From JAAYJM01 sp964498585 (GTDB taxonomy: Bacteria; Bacteroidota; Ignavibacteria; Kapaibacteriales; UBA2268): a stretch of DNA of 64,000 nucleotides. Location: the NCBI GenBank assembly GCA_964498585.1, contig CAZCHH010000003.1, positions 38,241 through 102,240 on the forward strand, read 5' to 3'. A program made the position numbers and the translations under genes. Of this stretch, positions 38,906-48,811 are shown piece by piece. Under the pieces are notes generated by a model. It saw only the letters and a program-made list of their open reading frames with translations, made no database searches and had not been told where the DNA came from. Numbering within the stretch: the stretch's first letter is position 1; every line of letters starts with the position of its first letter.

Positions 38906-40258
38906 TTATGGAGTTATTCTGTAAATAGTTCTAGGGAAAGGAATAGTTTCGCGAATATGTCCTGCACCGGTAATCCATTTAACAGTCCTTTCAACACCAA
39001 GGCCAAAACCGCTGTGAGGGACTGACCCATATTTCCTTAAATCAAGATACCATTGGAAAGCATCAATTGGAAGATTATGATGCTTGATTCTTTCAAGAAG
39101 TAAGTCATAATTATCTTCTCTTTGACTTCCACCAATGAGTTCGCCAGCTTTTTCGGGACCGAGCATATCCATAGCAAGAACAACTTTTGGATTTTCAATA
39201 TCTTGCTTCATATAAAATGCTTTTGCCTCCACTGGGTAACGATGGATAATGCAGGGCTTATCAAATTGCTCCATTATTGCTTCTTCCTGAACGCTTCCAA
39301 AATCTTCGCCCCAAGGGAACGGATGAATATGAACTTCTTTTCCTTCTTCATCTTTTTGAATTAAGGGGATTTTATTTGCAATTAGCCAATCAACTGCTTC
39401 GGTATAACTCATACGATAGAAAGGACGCTTGATGATTTCAAGTTTTGTTGTATCGCGTTCAAGAGTATTGAGTTCACGCTCGCAGGTTTTTAAACAATAC
39501 TGGACTATATATTCAATTAAATCTTCAGCTAAATCCATATCATCATTTAAATCGAACCAAGCCATTTCCGGCTCAACCATCCAAAATTCAGTTAAATGCT
39601 TGCGAGTTTTTGAGCGTTCAGCACGGAAAGTAGGGCCGAAAGTATAAACTCTACCAAGCGATAAAGCAGAAGCTTCTGCATATAGCTGTCCGGACTGAGA
39701 AAGGTATGCTTTTCCAAAGTCAAAATAATCAGTTTCAAAAAGAGTAGAAGTTCCTTCACAAGCATTTGGAGTAAGAAGAGGTGAATCCATTAATCTAAAT
39801 CCGTTTCCATCGAAGAAATCGCGAATTGCTTTGATAACTGCAGAACGAACTCTCATAATAGCATGCTGCTTAGAAGAACGAAGCCAAAGATGTCTATGTT
39901 CAATCAGGAAACCATCGCCGTGGTCTTTTGGAGTTATTGGATAATCCTTAGAAAGCTGGACAATTTCTAAATTGGTTACATCAATTTCAAAACCGCCGGG
40001 AGCCCGATTTTCTTGCTTAACTGTTCCGGTAATTATTACTGATGATTCTTGTGTAAGGGATTTTGCCTGTTCATAAATTTCCTCACTTACATTTCCTTTA
40101 AACACAACGCATTGAGCAATTCCAGTGCCATCGCGTAAGATTATGAATTGCAATTTACCCTTGCCTGTTTTATTGAAAACCCAGCCGCGCAAAATTACTT
40201 CTTTCCCAACGACTTCAGATAAGTTCTCAATATACTGATACGTTTTATATCTTGACAT
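38906..40258 (-). CDS. asnS: Asparaginyl-tRNA synthetase
   Basis: Class IIb synthetase of 450 residues. OB-fold anticodon domain at about 10-110 (VILRGWVFNKTGKGKLQFI), motif 2 around FGPTFRAERSKTRKHLTEFW, PEMAW, and motif 3 GFGLGVERTVKWI near the C-terminus followed by FPRTIYR. HRHLWLRS at the start of the catalytic domain is typical of AsnRS. Presence of asnS implies direct Asn-tRNA charging. Confidence 0.97.
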   Translation of the reverse strand: MSRYKTYQYIENLSEVVGKEVILRGWVFNKTGKGKLQFIILRDGTGIAQCVVFKGNVSEEIYEQAKSLTQESSVIITGTVKQENRAPGGFEIDVTNLEIVQLSKDYPITPKDHGDGFLIEHRHLWLRSSKQHAIMRVRSAVIKAIRDFFDGNGFRLMDSPLLTPNACEGTSTLFETDYFDFGKAYLSQSGQLYAEASALSLGRVYTFGPTFRAERSKTRKHLTEFWMVEPEMAWFDLNDDMDLAEDLIEYIVQYCLKTCERELNTLERDTTKLEIIKRPFYRMSYTEAVDWLIANKIPLIQKDEEGKEVHIHPFPWGEDFGSVQEEAIMEQFDKPCIIHRYPVEAKAFYMKQDIENPKVVLAMDMLGPEKAGELIGGSQREDNYDLLLERIKHHNLPIDAFQWYLDLRKYGSVPHSGFGLGVERTVKWITGAGHIRETIPFPRTIYRITP

Positions 40259-40340
40259 AATTTTAATTATTTATATTTATAATTTTTTTTGTATTAAATG
40301 CAAATTTGCAAATATATTACTTTTTTATTAATTTTTCTTA

Positions 40341-41501
40341 TTAATTTTTTCTTATTGATTTGAAGATAACAATACCAAAACCAATAAATATAGAAAGCAC
40401 AAAACCGAGTATTGTAGTAGGTATTAATCTTGGCGAAATCGGTTCTATTGCTGGCTCTGCATAATCTAACTGCTCAATTATTGATACATCGTTTTGTGCC
40501 TGAATTGCTTCCTGATATTTCTGTGTTTCCAAATAGATATTAACCTGCTCCAATATTTTTTGTTCACGAAGCAGATTAGTATATTCACGAATAATATTTG
40601 GAATATTCTGGAGTGGAATAGAGAACTCATCTGTTGAGGTGAGTCCACCACTTTGAATTCTATTGTATTGATTTTTTAAATTAGCTACTTTTTCTTTTTG
40701 AATGCGAACAGTTGGAGAGCTTTGCTCATACTCCTGTAGCATAATATTTAGTTCAATTTCTGCTTTAGCAAGTTCACTGCCTATTGTAATGGCATTTGTA
40801 ACAATAGCTTGAGTTTGCTTGTCGATTGCAAGCACTTTGTTTTCTTTCTGATATTTTTCAAGTTCTCTGTCTATTGAGTCAAGCTCTAACTGTTTTTCGA
40901 GCAAAACACGTTCAATAAATTCTTTTTTTTGCATAGCTGTTGAAGATGAGATGCTTTTATTTATTGAATCTAAAGCAATATACGCATAGTTAGCAATATC
41001 TGATGCAAGCTTTGCTGTTTCCGCCTTTTCCTTTTGACTTGAAAAAAACGGCGTTTTTATTGCTACATTAACATAAATAATTCCGCTTCTGTTGTTACTT
41101 ACGTCCATCAAAGCAAGAATTTCATAAAGCATATCATCTCTGTTTAACTTTTTGAAAAGCCGATGCTCTTTTAAATTGAGCTTTTCAGCGATATATGAAG
41201 CGACTTGACGACTTTTTAGCATTTCTGTATAAAGCACAGTTTTTGCAGACTGGTCTATATTGGCTAATGAAAGCGCACCACCAGCAAAAGAAGAAAGCAT
41301 TGAAGATATTCCCGGCGTATTAGATTTCTCAGGTGGTAAAATTGAAGTATATGCCTCATATTCACGTGGGCATATTAAAGTATATAAAAATATTATTATT
41401 GTGAATATACCTACAAAATAAAAGAGAAATTTCTTATGTTTAATAAACAATGTTATTAACTCTTTTAATTTAATATGCTCTCGAATGATGTTTTCTTCCA
41501 T
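40341..41501 (-). CDS. Wzz-type chain-length determinant protein
   Basis: 386 residues with two membrane helices, near 25-47 (FLFYFVGIFTIIIFLYTLI) and 362-380 (ILGFVLSIFIGFGIVIF), around a periplasmic coiled-coil domain, the Wzz/PCP topology. The proline-rich segment before the second helix (EPAIEPISPRLIPTT) is also typical. Such proteins set polysaccharide length. No tyrosine-kinase domain is fused and no polysaccharide genes are adjacent. Confidence 0.85.
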   Translation of the reverse strand: MEENIIREHIKLKELITLFIKHKKFLFYFVGIFTIIIFLYTLICPREYEAYTSILPPEKSNTPGISSMLSSFAGGALSLANIDQSAKTVLYTEMLKSRQVASYIAEKLNLKEHRLFKKLNRDDMLYEILALMDVSNNRSGIIYVNVAIKTPFFSSQKEKAETAKLASDIANYAYIALDSINKSISSSTAMQKKEFIERVLLEKQLELDSIDRELEKYQKENKVLAIDKQTQAIVTNAITIGSELAKAEIELNIMLQEYEQSSPTVRIQKEKVANLKNQYNRIQSGGLTSTDEFSIPLQNIPNIIREYTNLLREQKILEQVNIYLETQKYQEAIQAQNDVSIIEQLDYAEPAIEPISPRLIPTTILGFVLSIFIGFGIVIFKSIRKN

Positions 41502-41640
41502 TTTTTTATTATAAAATTCTTTAATTATTTTTTTATTATATAAACTTATAACTTATTGAAAAAAAACTAAAAATCAAAGAAAAGTTTTAGAAAAATTGCA
41601 TTTATTTTTTTTTTAATTTACTATTTTTTTTTGAAAATTT

Positions 41641-43362
41641 ATGAAAAAAGTAATAATAATTGGTGGAATGGCTGCTGGATGCAAAGCTGCAGCTCGTTTG
41701 TCCCGGCTTTCAAATAAATTTGATATTACAATAATTGAAAAAAACAGCTTTCTTTCTTATGGAACCTGCGGTATGCCTTTTTTTGCTTCCGGTGATGTTG
41801 ACGAGTTCTATGATTTAGCTAAAACTCCTTATGGATTAATAAGAAATGAAGAATATTTTCTTAAAGTCAAAAATATTAAATGCTTTTTGAATACTGCTGT
41901 GATTTCCTTAAACACTGAAACAAAATCAGTTATTTGTAAAAATTGCCTTAATAAAGAATTTGATTTAAGATACGACTATTTAGTTTTTGCAACTGGTGCT
42001 ACACCATCAAAGCCACCTTTTTCTTATCCGAAATCTGAAAATATTTCATTTTTCCATAATCCAATAGATGCAAAGAAATTCCGTGAAAAAACACAGAGCG
42101 GAAAAATCAGTAAAGTTGCTATAATTGGTGCTGGTCTTATTGGCTGCGAACTTGTTGAAGCTATGGTTTCGCTTTGGGGAATTGATACTTATTTAATTGA
42201 AAAAGAAAACCGCTTACTTCCAAAAATTATGGACAATGATTTTGCTCCATTTATTAGTAAAGTGTTTTCTAATCAAAATATTAAGTTAGAACTTTCAACA
42301 AAAGTTGACAAAATCGAAACTGATAACAATGGTGGCTTTAATATTCTATTATCAAATAGCAAAGTAATTGAATGCAATTATATTTTTATTTGTTTGGGAG
42401 TAGTGCCGAATGTAGAATTGGCAAGAACTATCGGGATAAATACAGGTAATTACGGTGGTATTTTAGTAAACGAATATTTACAAACAAATATAGAAAATGT
42501 TTACGCTGCTGGCGATTGCATTGAAATTAAAAATTTAATAACTAATCGGCTGGATTATTTTCCTCTCGGCTCTCTTGCTAACAGGCAAGGGAAAATAATT
42601 GCTGATAACATATTTGGACTGAATAATATTTTTAAGGGTGCGGTTGGAACTTGTTCAATAAAAGTATTCAATCAGATTTTTGCTTGTTGTGGATTAACAG
42701 AAGAAAGAGCAAAGCAATTTGGATATAACTCTGCATCTGTCGTTATTAGTACTTACGATAGACCAGATTATCATCCAGATGTAAAGGATTTGATTGCAAA
42801 ATTAGTTTATGAGAAAAGTTCTTACAGAATACTTGGTTTACAGTTAATCGGAACAGGAGAAGTAACCCGTTATATTGATTCTTTTTCAATATTTTGTCAA
42901 AAAGAAGCAGTACTTTATGATTTATTAGAATTTGAGCATGCTTATACTCCCACTCATTCTTCGCCACTTAATCCTCTTATTAATCTTGCCTCAATAGCAA
43001 TAATGCAGGAGGAAAACAATTTAATGTGTTTCCCTGCAAATTTACTCAGTAAATTTACTGGAATAATAATTGATTTAAGAGAAAAATCAGAAATAAAAGC
43101 TGAACCGCTTCCAGTTAAAGCTATTGAAATTTCAATCTCCAATATTAGAGAAAAAATCAGTGATTTTAATCAAAGAGAAGATATTTTATTGATTTGTCAA
43201 AGAGGACCACGCTCTTTTGAGGTTGCTTGCTATTTTATGCAAAATGGATTTAAAAACGTGTTTTATCTTGGTGGTGGAGCTCATCTGGCAAATTGTAAAG
43301 TCAGTTCTACTAATCCCATAACGAAAATAAAAGAGTTAGGAGATTTGCCTCATAAAAAATAA
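41641..43362 (+). CDS. CoA-disulfide reductase with C-terminal rhodanese domain
   Basis: 573 residues. FAD motif IIGGMAAGCKAAARL (6-20), redox Cys C43 in SYGTCGMPFF (the position of the CoA-disulfide reductase cysteine), NAD motif VAIIGAGLIGCELVEAM, FAD-ribose motif NVYAAGDCIEI, then dimerisation domain with the TPTHSSPLNP turn. From about 465 a rhodanese domain carries its Cys in LLICQRGPRS. Reduces CoA disulfide or polysulfide/persulfide with NAD(P)H in the cytoplasm. Alternative name: NADH:polysulfide oxidoreductase. Confidence 0.9.
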   Translation: MKKVIIIGGMAAGCKAAARLSRLSNKFDITIIEKNSFLSYGTCGMPFFASGDVDEFYDLAKTPYGLIRNEEYFLKVKNIKCFLNTAVISLNTETKSVICKNCLNKEFDLRYDYLVFATGATPSKPPFSYPKSENISFFHNPIDAKKFREKTQSGKISKVAIIGAGLIGCELVEAMVSLWGIDTYLIEKENRLLPKIMDNDFAPFISKVFSNQNIKLELSTKVDKIETDNNGGFNILLSNSKVIECNYIFICLGVVPNVELARTIGINTGNYGGILVNEYLQTNIENVYAAGDCIEIKNLITNRLDYFPLGSLANRQGKIIADNIFGLNNIFKGAVGTCSIKVFNQIFACCGLTEERAKQFGYNSASVVISTYDRPDYHPDVKDLIAKLVYEKSSYRILGLQLIGTGEVTRYIDSFSIFCQKEAVLYDLLEFEHAYTPTHSSPLNPLINLASIAIMQEENNLMCFPANLLSKFTGIIIDLREKSEIKAEPLPVKAIEISISNIREKISDFNQREDILLICQRGPRSFEVACYFMQNGFKNVFYLGGGAHLANCKVSSTNPITKIKELGDLPHKK

Positions 43363-43753
43363 TTTTGCAATTTATCGTAAAAAAAATGTCATTGGTAAGC
43401 GCAGCGAGGAATCTCACGTCATTGCTAATACAGAGTTTGAGATTCTTCACAACGCTTACCAATGACATCGCTACTTTTATCCCATAAAACATTCCGAAGG
43501 TTTCTTGATATTGCGAAAGTTTAAATTCTAAACCATCTAAACTATCTAATCTTTCTAAACTTTATGTTATCTCCATTTAAATAAATGTCTTTTATCTGGG
43601 GTTTAAAATGACACTTAAAATTACATTATATTTTGCGGTTAGCCACTTTAAAAGATGGCAAAGAAATAATGCTTAAAATAGTTCTGTGAATTTATTAAAT
43701 TTGTAATATATTATTCATTTATTAAGAAAATTTTAAATAAATATGAGGTAAAT
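43363..43753. repeat. Intergenic repeats
   Basis: A full ~80-bp palindrome (43387-43466) whose outer arms are TTGGTAAGCG and CGCTTACCAA, again differing from other copies in step, and a TTTAAATAAATGTCTTTTATC copy (about 43568-43612). No gene seen. GAGG lies 7 bp before the next ATG. Confidence 0.7.
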
Positions 43754-44605
43754 ATGTATAAAACAATTATTCTTTCTATAATTACAAGTATATTGCTTGT
43801 TTCTTGCGTTACTACCGGGAAATACGACTTGATGGTGCAGTGGAAAGATTCATTACAAACCAGCAGCGATTCCTTACAAAGCATAGTAACTAAGACTAAT
43901 GAAACTATTTCAAACTTATACAAGCAGATATCTGAAATCAACGGGCAAAAAGAAAAATTGGAAGAAGAATATTCTACTTTGAAAAAGAATTATCAATCTC
44001 TTAAATCCAGCAGCTCTAACGAAGCTCAGCAGTATATTGAACAATTAGAAGCACTTCAGACGGATATTTTCCTTCGCGAGAAGAAAATTCAGGAAATCCA
44101 GCAGAAACTTAACGCAAGGGATTCCATTGTTACTGCTTTACGCAATACTATCAACAATGCTTTGCTCGGTTTTAAAGATTTAGGACTAACCGTTTCGGTT
44201 AAAGATGGAAAGGTTTACGTTTCTCTTTCAAATCAATTACTTTTCAAAACTGGCAGCACCTCCATTGATAAAAATGGACAAGATGCATTGCTCGGGTTGG
44301 CACAGGTTCTGAATACACAACCGGATATAAACGTTCTGGTCGAAGGGCATACTGACGACCAAAAAGTAACAAGTCAGTCAAGATTTAAGGATAATTGGGA
44401 TTTGAGCGTATTAAGAGCAACAGAAGTAGTGCGATATTTGACTGTTGAAGGACAAGTGAATCCAACTCGTATTATTGCCTCAGGAAGAAGTGAGTATTTT
44501 CCTGTTATTCAAGGTGAAACTACTGAAGCAAGAGCTGCAAACCGAAGAACTGAAATAATATTAACTCCAAAGTTAGAAGAGCTTTTCCAAATTATTGGTA
44601 AATAG
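43754..44605 (+). CDS. OmpA-family peptidoglycan-binding lipoprotein
   Basis: 283 residues. Signal peptide with lipobox (TSILLVSCVTTG, Cys near 18), a Ser/Gln-rich coiled coil at about 30-130, then an OmpA C-terminal domain from about 165 (LLFKTGSTSIDKNGQDALL, VLVEGHTDDQKV, NWDLSVLRATEVVRYL, ANRRTEIILTP). It tethers the outer membrane to peptidoglycan. Length and order are those of PAL/MotB-like lipoproteins with an added coiled coil. Confidence 0.92.
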   Translation: MYKTIILSIITSILLVSCVTTGKYDLMVQWKDSLQTSSDSLQSIVTKTNETISNLYKQISEINGQKEKLEEEYSTLKKNYQSLKSSSSNEAQQYIEQLEALQTDIFLREKKIQEIQQKLNARDSIVTALRNTINNALLGFKDLGLTVSVKDGKVYVSLSNQLLFKTGSTSIDKNGQDALLGLAQVLNTQPDINVLVEGHTDDQKVTSQSRFKDNWDLSVLRATEVVRYLTVEGQVNPTRIIASGRSEYFPVIQGETTEARAANRRTEIILTPKLEELFQIIGK

Positions 44606-44816
44606 TACTTTTTGTATAAAAAAAATTATAAATTTATTAAATAATTTTTTGACTCAAATTCTCACCTTCCCGGATTAAATTTGGGAAGCTGATAACCAAA
44701 TCAACAAATCAACAAATTAAAACATTTTAAAAATAAAATTATGAAATTATAATAATTAATCATAAATTTGTAAGTGTTTATATTTGTTAAATTATAAATC
44801 CTTAAAAGGAGTAGAA

Positions 44817-45935
44817 ATGATAAAAGCAGAAATGACAAGAGCACATAATTTTAGTGCCGGACCAGCTGTACTTCCAATTCAAGTAATAGAAGAAACAGCT
44901 AATGCAGTCCTGAACTTCAATAATAGTGGAATGTCAATAATGGAAGTTAGCCATAGAGCAAAAGATTTCGATAACGTTATGAAAGAAGCACAAGCTGATT
45001 GCCTTAAGCTAATGAATCTTTCCTCTGAGGAATACTACGTAATGTTCCTCGGTGGTGGTGCAAGTTTACAATTTTTAATGGTTCCATACAATTTTTTACA
45101 TAAGAAAGCGGATTATATCAATACCGGCGTTTGGTCTAAAAAAGCTATTAAAGAAGCAAAGTCAATGGCTGGTATATTTAATTGCGAATTGAATGTAGCA
45201 GCTTCTTCAGAAGATAAGAATTTCAATTATATTCCTACTGAATTCAAATTCTCACCTGATGCTGATTACGTCCATTTAACAACAAATAATACTATTTATG
45301 GAACTGAATGGAAAGACAATATTCCAGATACAAAAGGCGTTCCACTAATTGCAGATATGTCTTCCGATATGTTTGCTATGAAACGTGATTTTTCAAAGTA
45401 TAGTTTAATTTATGCTGGTGCCCAAAAGAATATAGGTCCCGCTGGCGTTACTATGGTTGTAATTAAAAAGCAATGGGCAGAAGAAAATGCCCGCAAAGAA
45501 GTTCCAACTATGCTTTTTTACAAGACTCATTATGACAATGAATCTATGTTCAATACTCCTCCTTGCCTTCCAGTGTTTGTTGTTTCAAGAACATTCAAAT
45601 GGATTATGGCTCAAGGTGGTCTCGAAGCAGTCCAAAAGAATAATGAAATGAAATCTAAATTACTTTATGATGCAATTGATGCTCATTCTGATTTCTACAA
45701 AGGTGCAGTAACAAATCCAAAAGACCGTTCGCTTATGAATGTTACATTCAATTGCGTTAAACCTGAGTTGGAAGCAAAATTCATTGCAGAAGCAAAAGAA
45801 AGATATAATATGACAAATCTTAAAGGACATCGCTCTGTTGGTGGTATCCGTGCTTCTATTTATAATGCCTGCCCAGTTGATACAATTAAAGCATTAATTA
45901 AATTTATGGAAGAATTCTATAAAGAAAATAAATAA
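44817..45935 (+). CDS. serC: Phosphoserine aminotransferase
   Basis: PLP enzyme of serine (and B6) synthesis, converting 3-phosphohydroxypyruvate and Glu to phosphoserine. 372 residues from ATG 44817, chosen for AAAAGGAG 8 bp upstream. Seen: HNFSAGPAVLP at the N-terminus, FLGGGASLQF, the PLP lysine K204 in YAGAQKNIGPAGVT, and the C-terminal GHRSVGGIRASIYNA. Stands alone, ended by a strong terminator; serA/serB are not in the window. Confidence 0.96.
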   Translation: MIKAEMTRAHNFSAGPAVLPIQVIEETANAVLNFNNSGMSIMEVSHRAKDFDNVMKEAQADCLKLMNLSSEEYYVMFLGGGASLQFLMVPYNFLHKKADYINTGVWSKKAIKEAKSMAGIFNCELNVAASSEDKNFNYIPTEFKFSPDADYVHLTTNNTIYGTEWKDNIPDTKGVPLIADMSSDMFAMKRDFSKYSLIYAGAQKNIGPAGVTMVVIKKQWAEENARKEVPTMLFYKTHYDNESMFNTPPCLPVFVVSRTFKWIMAQGGLEAVQKNNEMKSKLLYDAIDAHSDFYKGAVTNPKDRSLMNVTFNCVKPELEAKFIAEAKERYNMTNLKGHRSVGGIRASIYNACPVDTIKALIKFMEEFYKENK

Positions 45936-45958
45936 TTTTTTCTTTCAAAACAAAATAT

Positions 45959-45998
45959 AATTCAACTATATCCTAAGTGGTATAGTTGAATTTTTTTT
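45959..45998 (+). terminator. Intrinsic terminator after serC
   Basis: Perfect 12-bp stem AATTCAACTATA (45959-45970) / TATAGTTGAATT (45981-45992), 10-base loop, running into eight T (45991-45998). It starts 23 bp past the serC stop. Confidence 0.85.
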
Positions 45999-46216
45999 CA
46001 TATACATTTGAATAAAATCATTTACTATTTGATACAGAACAAATTCAGAACTTCTTACTGTTCGTAGTTTTGTATTTCGCAGTCTTGTTTTTCTGAACCA
46101 CCTGATAAAGCAAGTGCTTTATTTAAATTTCCGTTATGAATACAATACCTACCTTTCAATACTATTTCTATGTATTCAAGTAACATTATATTTAAGACGG
46201 GAAAGTGCAAGGAGAG

Positions 46217-47611
46217 TTAAGTAAATAGTTTTCGCTGATGAATTATTCCTTTATATTTAACATTAGAATCATAAAATTCAGCGATTTTTGGGTCAACTAT
46301 TATATCTCTGCTTCTAATAGGATGATTAAGAGTGATACCATCTAAAGTCCTGCACCTACTTAATGCAACATAGACCTGTCCGTGAGCAAAGGCGCCTGTT
46401 CCAACATCCACAATAATTTTGTCAAAGGTTTTTCCCTGACTTTTATGAATAGTTACTGCATAAGAAAGCTGCAATGGAAATTGAGTAAAAGCAGCAGTAG
46501 TTTTTTCTTCTATTTCATTTGTTTTTTCGTTGATACGATATTCAACTTCATTCCAGCTTTCTCTCCTTATTTTATGGCTTTTTCCATAAATATTAACTGT
46601 AATTGTATCTTTTTCTAATTTTTCAACTTTACCAATACTTCCATTATACCACCTTTTATCGAAATCATTTCTTAGCATCATCACCTTAGCATCTTTTTTT
46701 AATTCCAAAACATAAGGTGCAGGTAATTTATCTTCAAGCTTGCTTTCGCCTTCCTCTTTCAACTTTGCATATTTTCCCGATAATGAACCTATATAAGTAA
46801 ACTTTTCATTTTTTAAATTATCTAATTTATTATAATTAATACTCCTTGCAATATTTCTTCTTGACGTTAAAAAAATTGAGTTATCGTCATCATCAAATTT
46901 ATCTTTATATCTTGAATTTAATAGCGTCATATCGTCAAAATCAATTTCGTTCTTTCTAATTTTATTTAGCAATGAGATAAATTCCTGATGCTCATTCGAT
47001 TGGCGAAATATCTTAGAAAGTTCTTTGAAATGATATTCTATATCTTTAAAAGCTGGAGCATTAAAAAAATACTGCCCATCGTAAGTATTAAAAATGAACT
47101 CCATTGCTGTTTCTGGCAGAACAGGTGGCAGCTGAAATAAATCTCCGATAAGAACCAATTGCACACCACCAAAGGGCTCATTAGGTCTGTTTCTATTTTT
47201 CCTTAATGCAATATCAATTCCATGCATTAAATCGACTCTAACCATTGAAATCTCATCAATTATGAGCATCTGTAAATTTTTGAATAAATCTGTTCTATAA
47301 TCGGATTTAATGCTTAATGGATTTATTATTGTTGGAGGAAATCGGAAAAATGAATGAATTGTCTGCCCGCTCACATTTAAAGCGGCAATGCCTGTTGGCG
47401 CCAGAATTACTTTATTTTTCTTTATATTTTTTATAAAATATTTCAATAATGTGGATTTGCCCGTTCCGGCTTTTCCCGTTATAAAAATATTATCACCGGT
47501 ATTATTCAATATATTTAAAATATCCTTGAACTCATCTGTAATTTCAAATTTTGTAGTGGGATTTTCTTCTGTTTGATATGAAATTGATTTTTTCTTAGAT
47601 TTTTTTAACAT
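46217..47611 (-). CDS. PIF1/RecD-like SF1 helicase
   Basis: 464 residues from ATG 47611 (an in-frame TTG further up is unlikely). Motif I FITGKAGTGKSTLLKYF, ATPTGIAALN-like APTGIAALNVSGQTIHSFF, Walker B MLIIDEISMVRVDLM, GDLFQLPPV, and motif V/VI LSYAVTIHKSQGKTFDKI with VALSRCRTLDGI. Compact PIF1-like 5'-3' DNA helicases with this layout occur widely in Bacteroidota and may resolve G-quadruplexes or forks. No accessory domain remains after the helicase core. Confidence 0.92.
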   Translation of the reverse strand: MLKKSKKKSISYQTEENPTTKFEITDEFKDILNILNNTGDNIFITGKAGTGKSTLLKYFIKNIKKNKVILAPTGIAALNVSGQTIHSFFRFPPTIINPLSIKSDYRTDLFKNLQMLIIDEISMVRVDLMHGIDIALRKNRNRPNEPFGGVQLVLIGDLFQLPPVLPETAMEFIFNTYDGQYFFNAPAFKDIEYHFKELSKIFRQSNEHQEFISLLNKIRKNEIDFDDMTLLNSRYKDKFDDDDNSIFLTSRRNIARSINYNKLDNLKNEKFTYIGSLSGKYAKLKEEGESKLEDKLPAPYVLELKKDAKVMMLRNDFDKRWYNGSIGKVEKLEKDTITVNIYGKSHKIRRESWNEVEYRINEKTNEIEEKTTAAFTQFPLQLSYAVTIHKSQGKTFDKIIVDVGTGAFAHGQVYVALSRCRTLDGITLNHPIRSRDIIVDPKIAEFYDSNVKYKGIIHQRKLFT

Positions 47612-47790
47612 AATAAAAGAACAAAATATAACAATATTTATAAATTGCAATTTAGCAAAATTTTGTTGATTTTAAGGAGGTATTTTTATTGAAGCAAGTA
47701 AACAAGTAGAGATATAAAATATTAAATGAAAAAAATATATATTAAAAGACATTTTATCAACAAATTCAGGTGAAATAAAATTGAAAAAAT

Positions 47791-47832
47791 AAAAAGCTCA
47801 ACTGCAGCGGAATTCTACAGTTGAGCTTTTTT
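47791..47832. terminator. Bidirectional intrinsic terminator
   Basis: AAAAAGCTCAACTG (47791-47804) pairs with CAGTTGAGCTTTTT (47818-47831), loop 13 bases, with A and T runs on both sides. It lies 16 bp past the hsp20 stop on the minus strand, so it most likely ends the hsp20 message. Confidence 0.85.
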
Positions 47833-47848
47833 AAATGTTTTCTACCTG

Positions 47849-48289
47849 TCAAGAAACTTTAATTTCAACTTCTTTTGGCTTGACTGGTTCAGTTTTTTCA
47901 AACTGAATTGATAGTACTCCATTTTCGAATTTGGTATTAACAGTATCTTTCTTTATGTAATCTGGTAAAACGAAAGAACGGGTAAATGAGCCATAGTTCC
48001 TTTCTATTCTAATATGAGTTTTATCTTCTCGTTTTTCTTCCTGTTTTTTCTCTCCTCTTATAGTTAAGACGTTCTCATCATTTATTGATACTTTAATTTC
48101 TTCTTTGGGAATACCGGGAACTTCAGCTTGAATGTATAAATTTTTCTCGTCTTCATTTAAATCTACTCTTGGAACAAAATTACCAAATTCGACATCGAAA
48201 ACACTCCTATCATAGCCCTGCAAAAAATCATTCATTTTTCGGGCTATACTTTCAAACCCTCTGAAAGGTTCAAATTTTACTATTGACAT
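47849..48289 (-). CDS. Small heat-shock protein Hsp20
   Basis: ATP-independent holdase, 146 residues. Alpha-crystallin domain from about residue 38 (NFVPRVDLNEDEKNLYIQAE) with VPGIPKEEIKVS, RNYGSFTRSFVLPD and the closing ENGVLSIQFEK. A C-terminal I-x-I-like VEIKVS is present. Strong GGAGG (complement of 48296-48300) precedes the ATG, one of the few such sites in the window, in line with high expression on stress. Confidence 0.96.
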   Translation of the reverse strand: MSIVKFEPFRGFESIARKMNDFLQGYDRSVFDVEFGNFVPRVDLNEDEKNLYIQAEVPGIPKEEIKVSINDENVLTIRGEKKQEEKREDKTHIRIERNYGSFTRSFVLPDYIKKDTVNTKFENGVLSIQFEKTEPVKPKEVEIKVS

Positions 48290-48811
48290 AATGTACCTCC
48301 TTTTTGTTTGTTAATTTAATATTGAACATATTTAATTAATTTCTCTATACAATATATAAATATCGTGCCAATGAATACAAATTGTCATATTGACAAATAA
48401 AATATATTTTTTGTCATTTCTTTTTAATGAATAGTGTCAATTTTACCAGATTAATGAAAAATTGACAGTTTCAGTCCTCATTTTATTAACCGAAATAAAG
48501 GAGTTAGGAGGTTTACGTAAAGAAAATAATTTTTTATGCTGAATAAACAATCAGACTAATGATTGTCATTCGATACTTATTCAAGTCAATTTCTTATTAT
48601 CCAAAAATATTTTTATTTTTTCTTGCATATTTCATTTTATTTTTTTACATTGCTATTGTTGAAATAATCAAGAAAAAAATGAGATGAAAAATATAGAAAA
48701 GAAAAAGGAATATTTTTTGAGGAAATAGAAAAAAATCCCCTGCTCCAAATTTACGAGATAAAAAGCAGGGGCAAACAGTTAACTATTTATTTACAAATTT
48801 ACGAGGTTTTT
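48290..48811. promoter_or_regulatory. Divergent upstream region with inverted repeats and a GC-rich hairpin
   Basis: No gene seen. On the hsp20 side: TTGTCA-TAT-TGACAA (48382-48396) and TGTCAATTTT/AAAATTGACA (48435-48444, 48458-48467), possible operator or -35 sequences. An AAAGGAGTTAGGAG repeat lies near 48495-48510. On the right side CCCCTGCT (48737-48744) pairs with AGCAGGGG (48764-48771) about 40 bp before the next gene, probably a 5' leader hairpin. No CIRCE element was found. Confidence 0.4.

Noticed and set aside
48382..48467. Heat-shock operator such as CIRCE upstream of hsp20
   Set aside because: The inverted repeats there do not match the CIRCE consensus; kept only as possible regulatory sequence.
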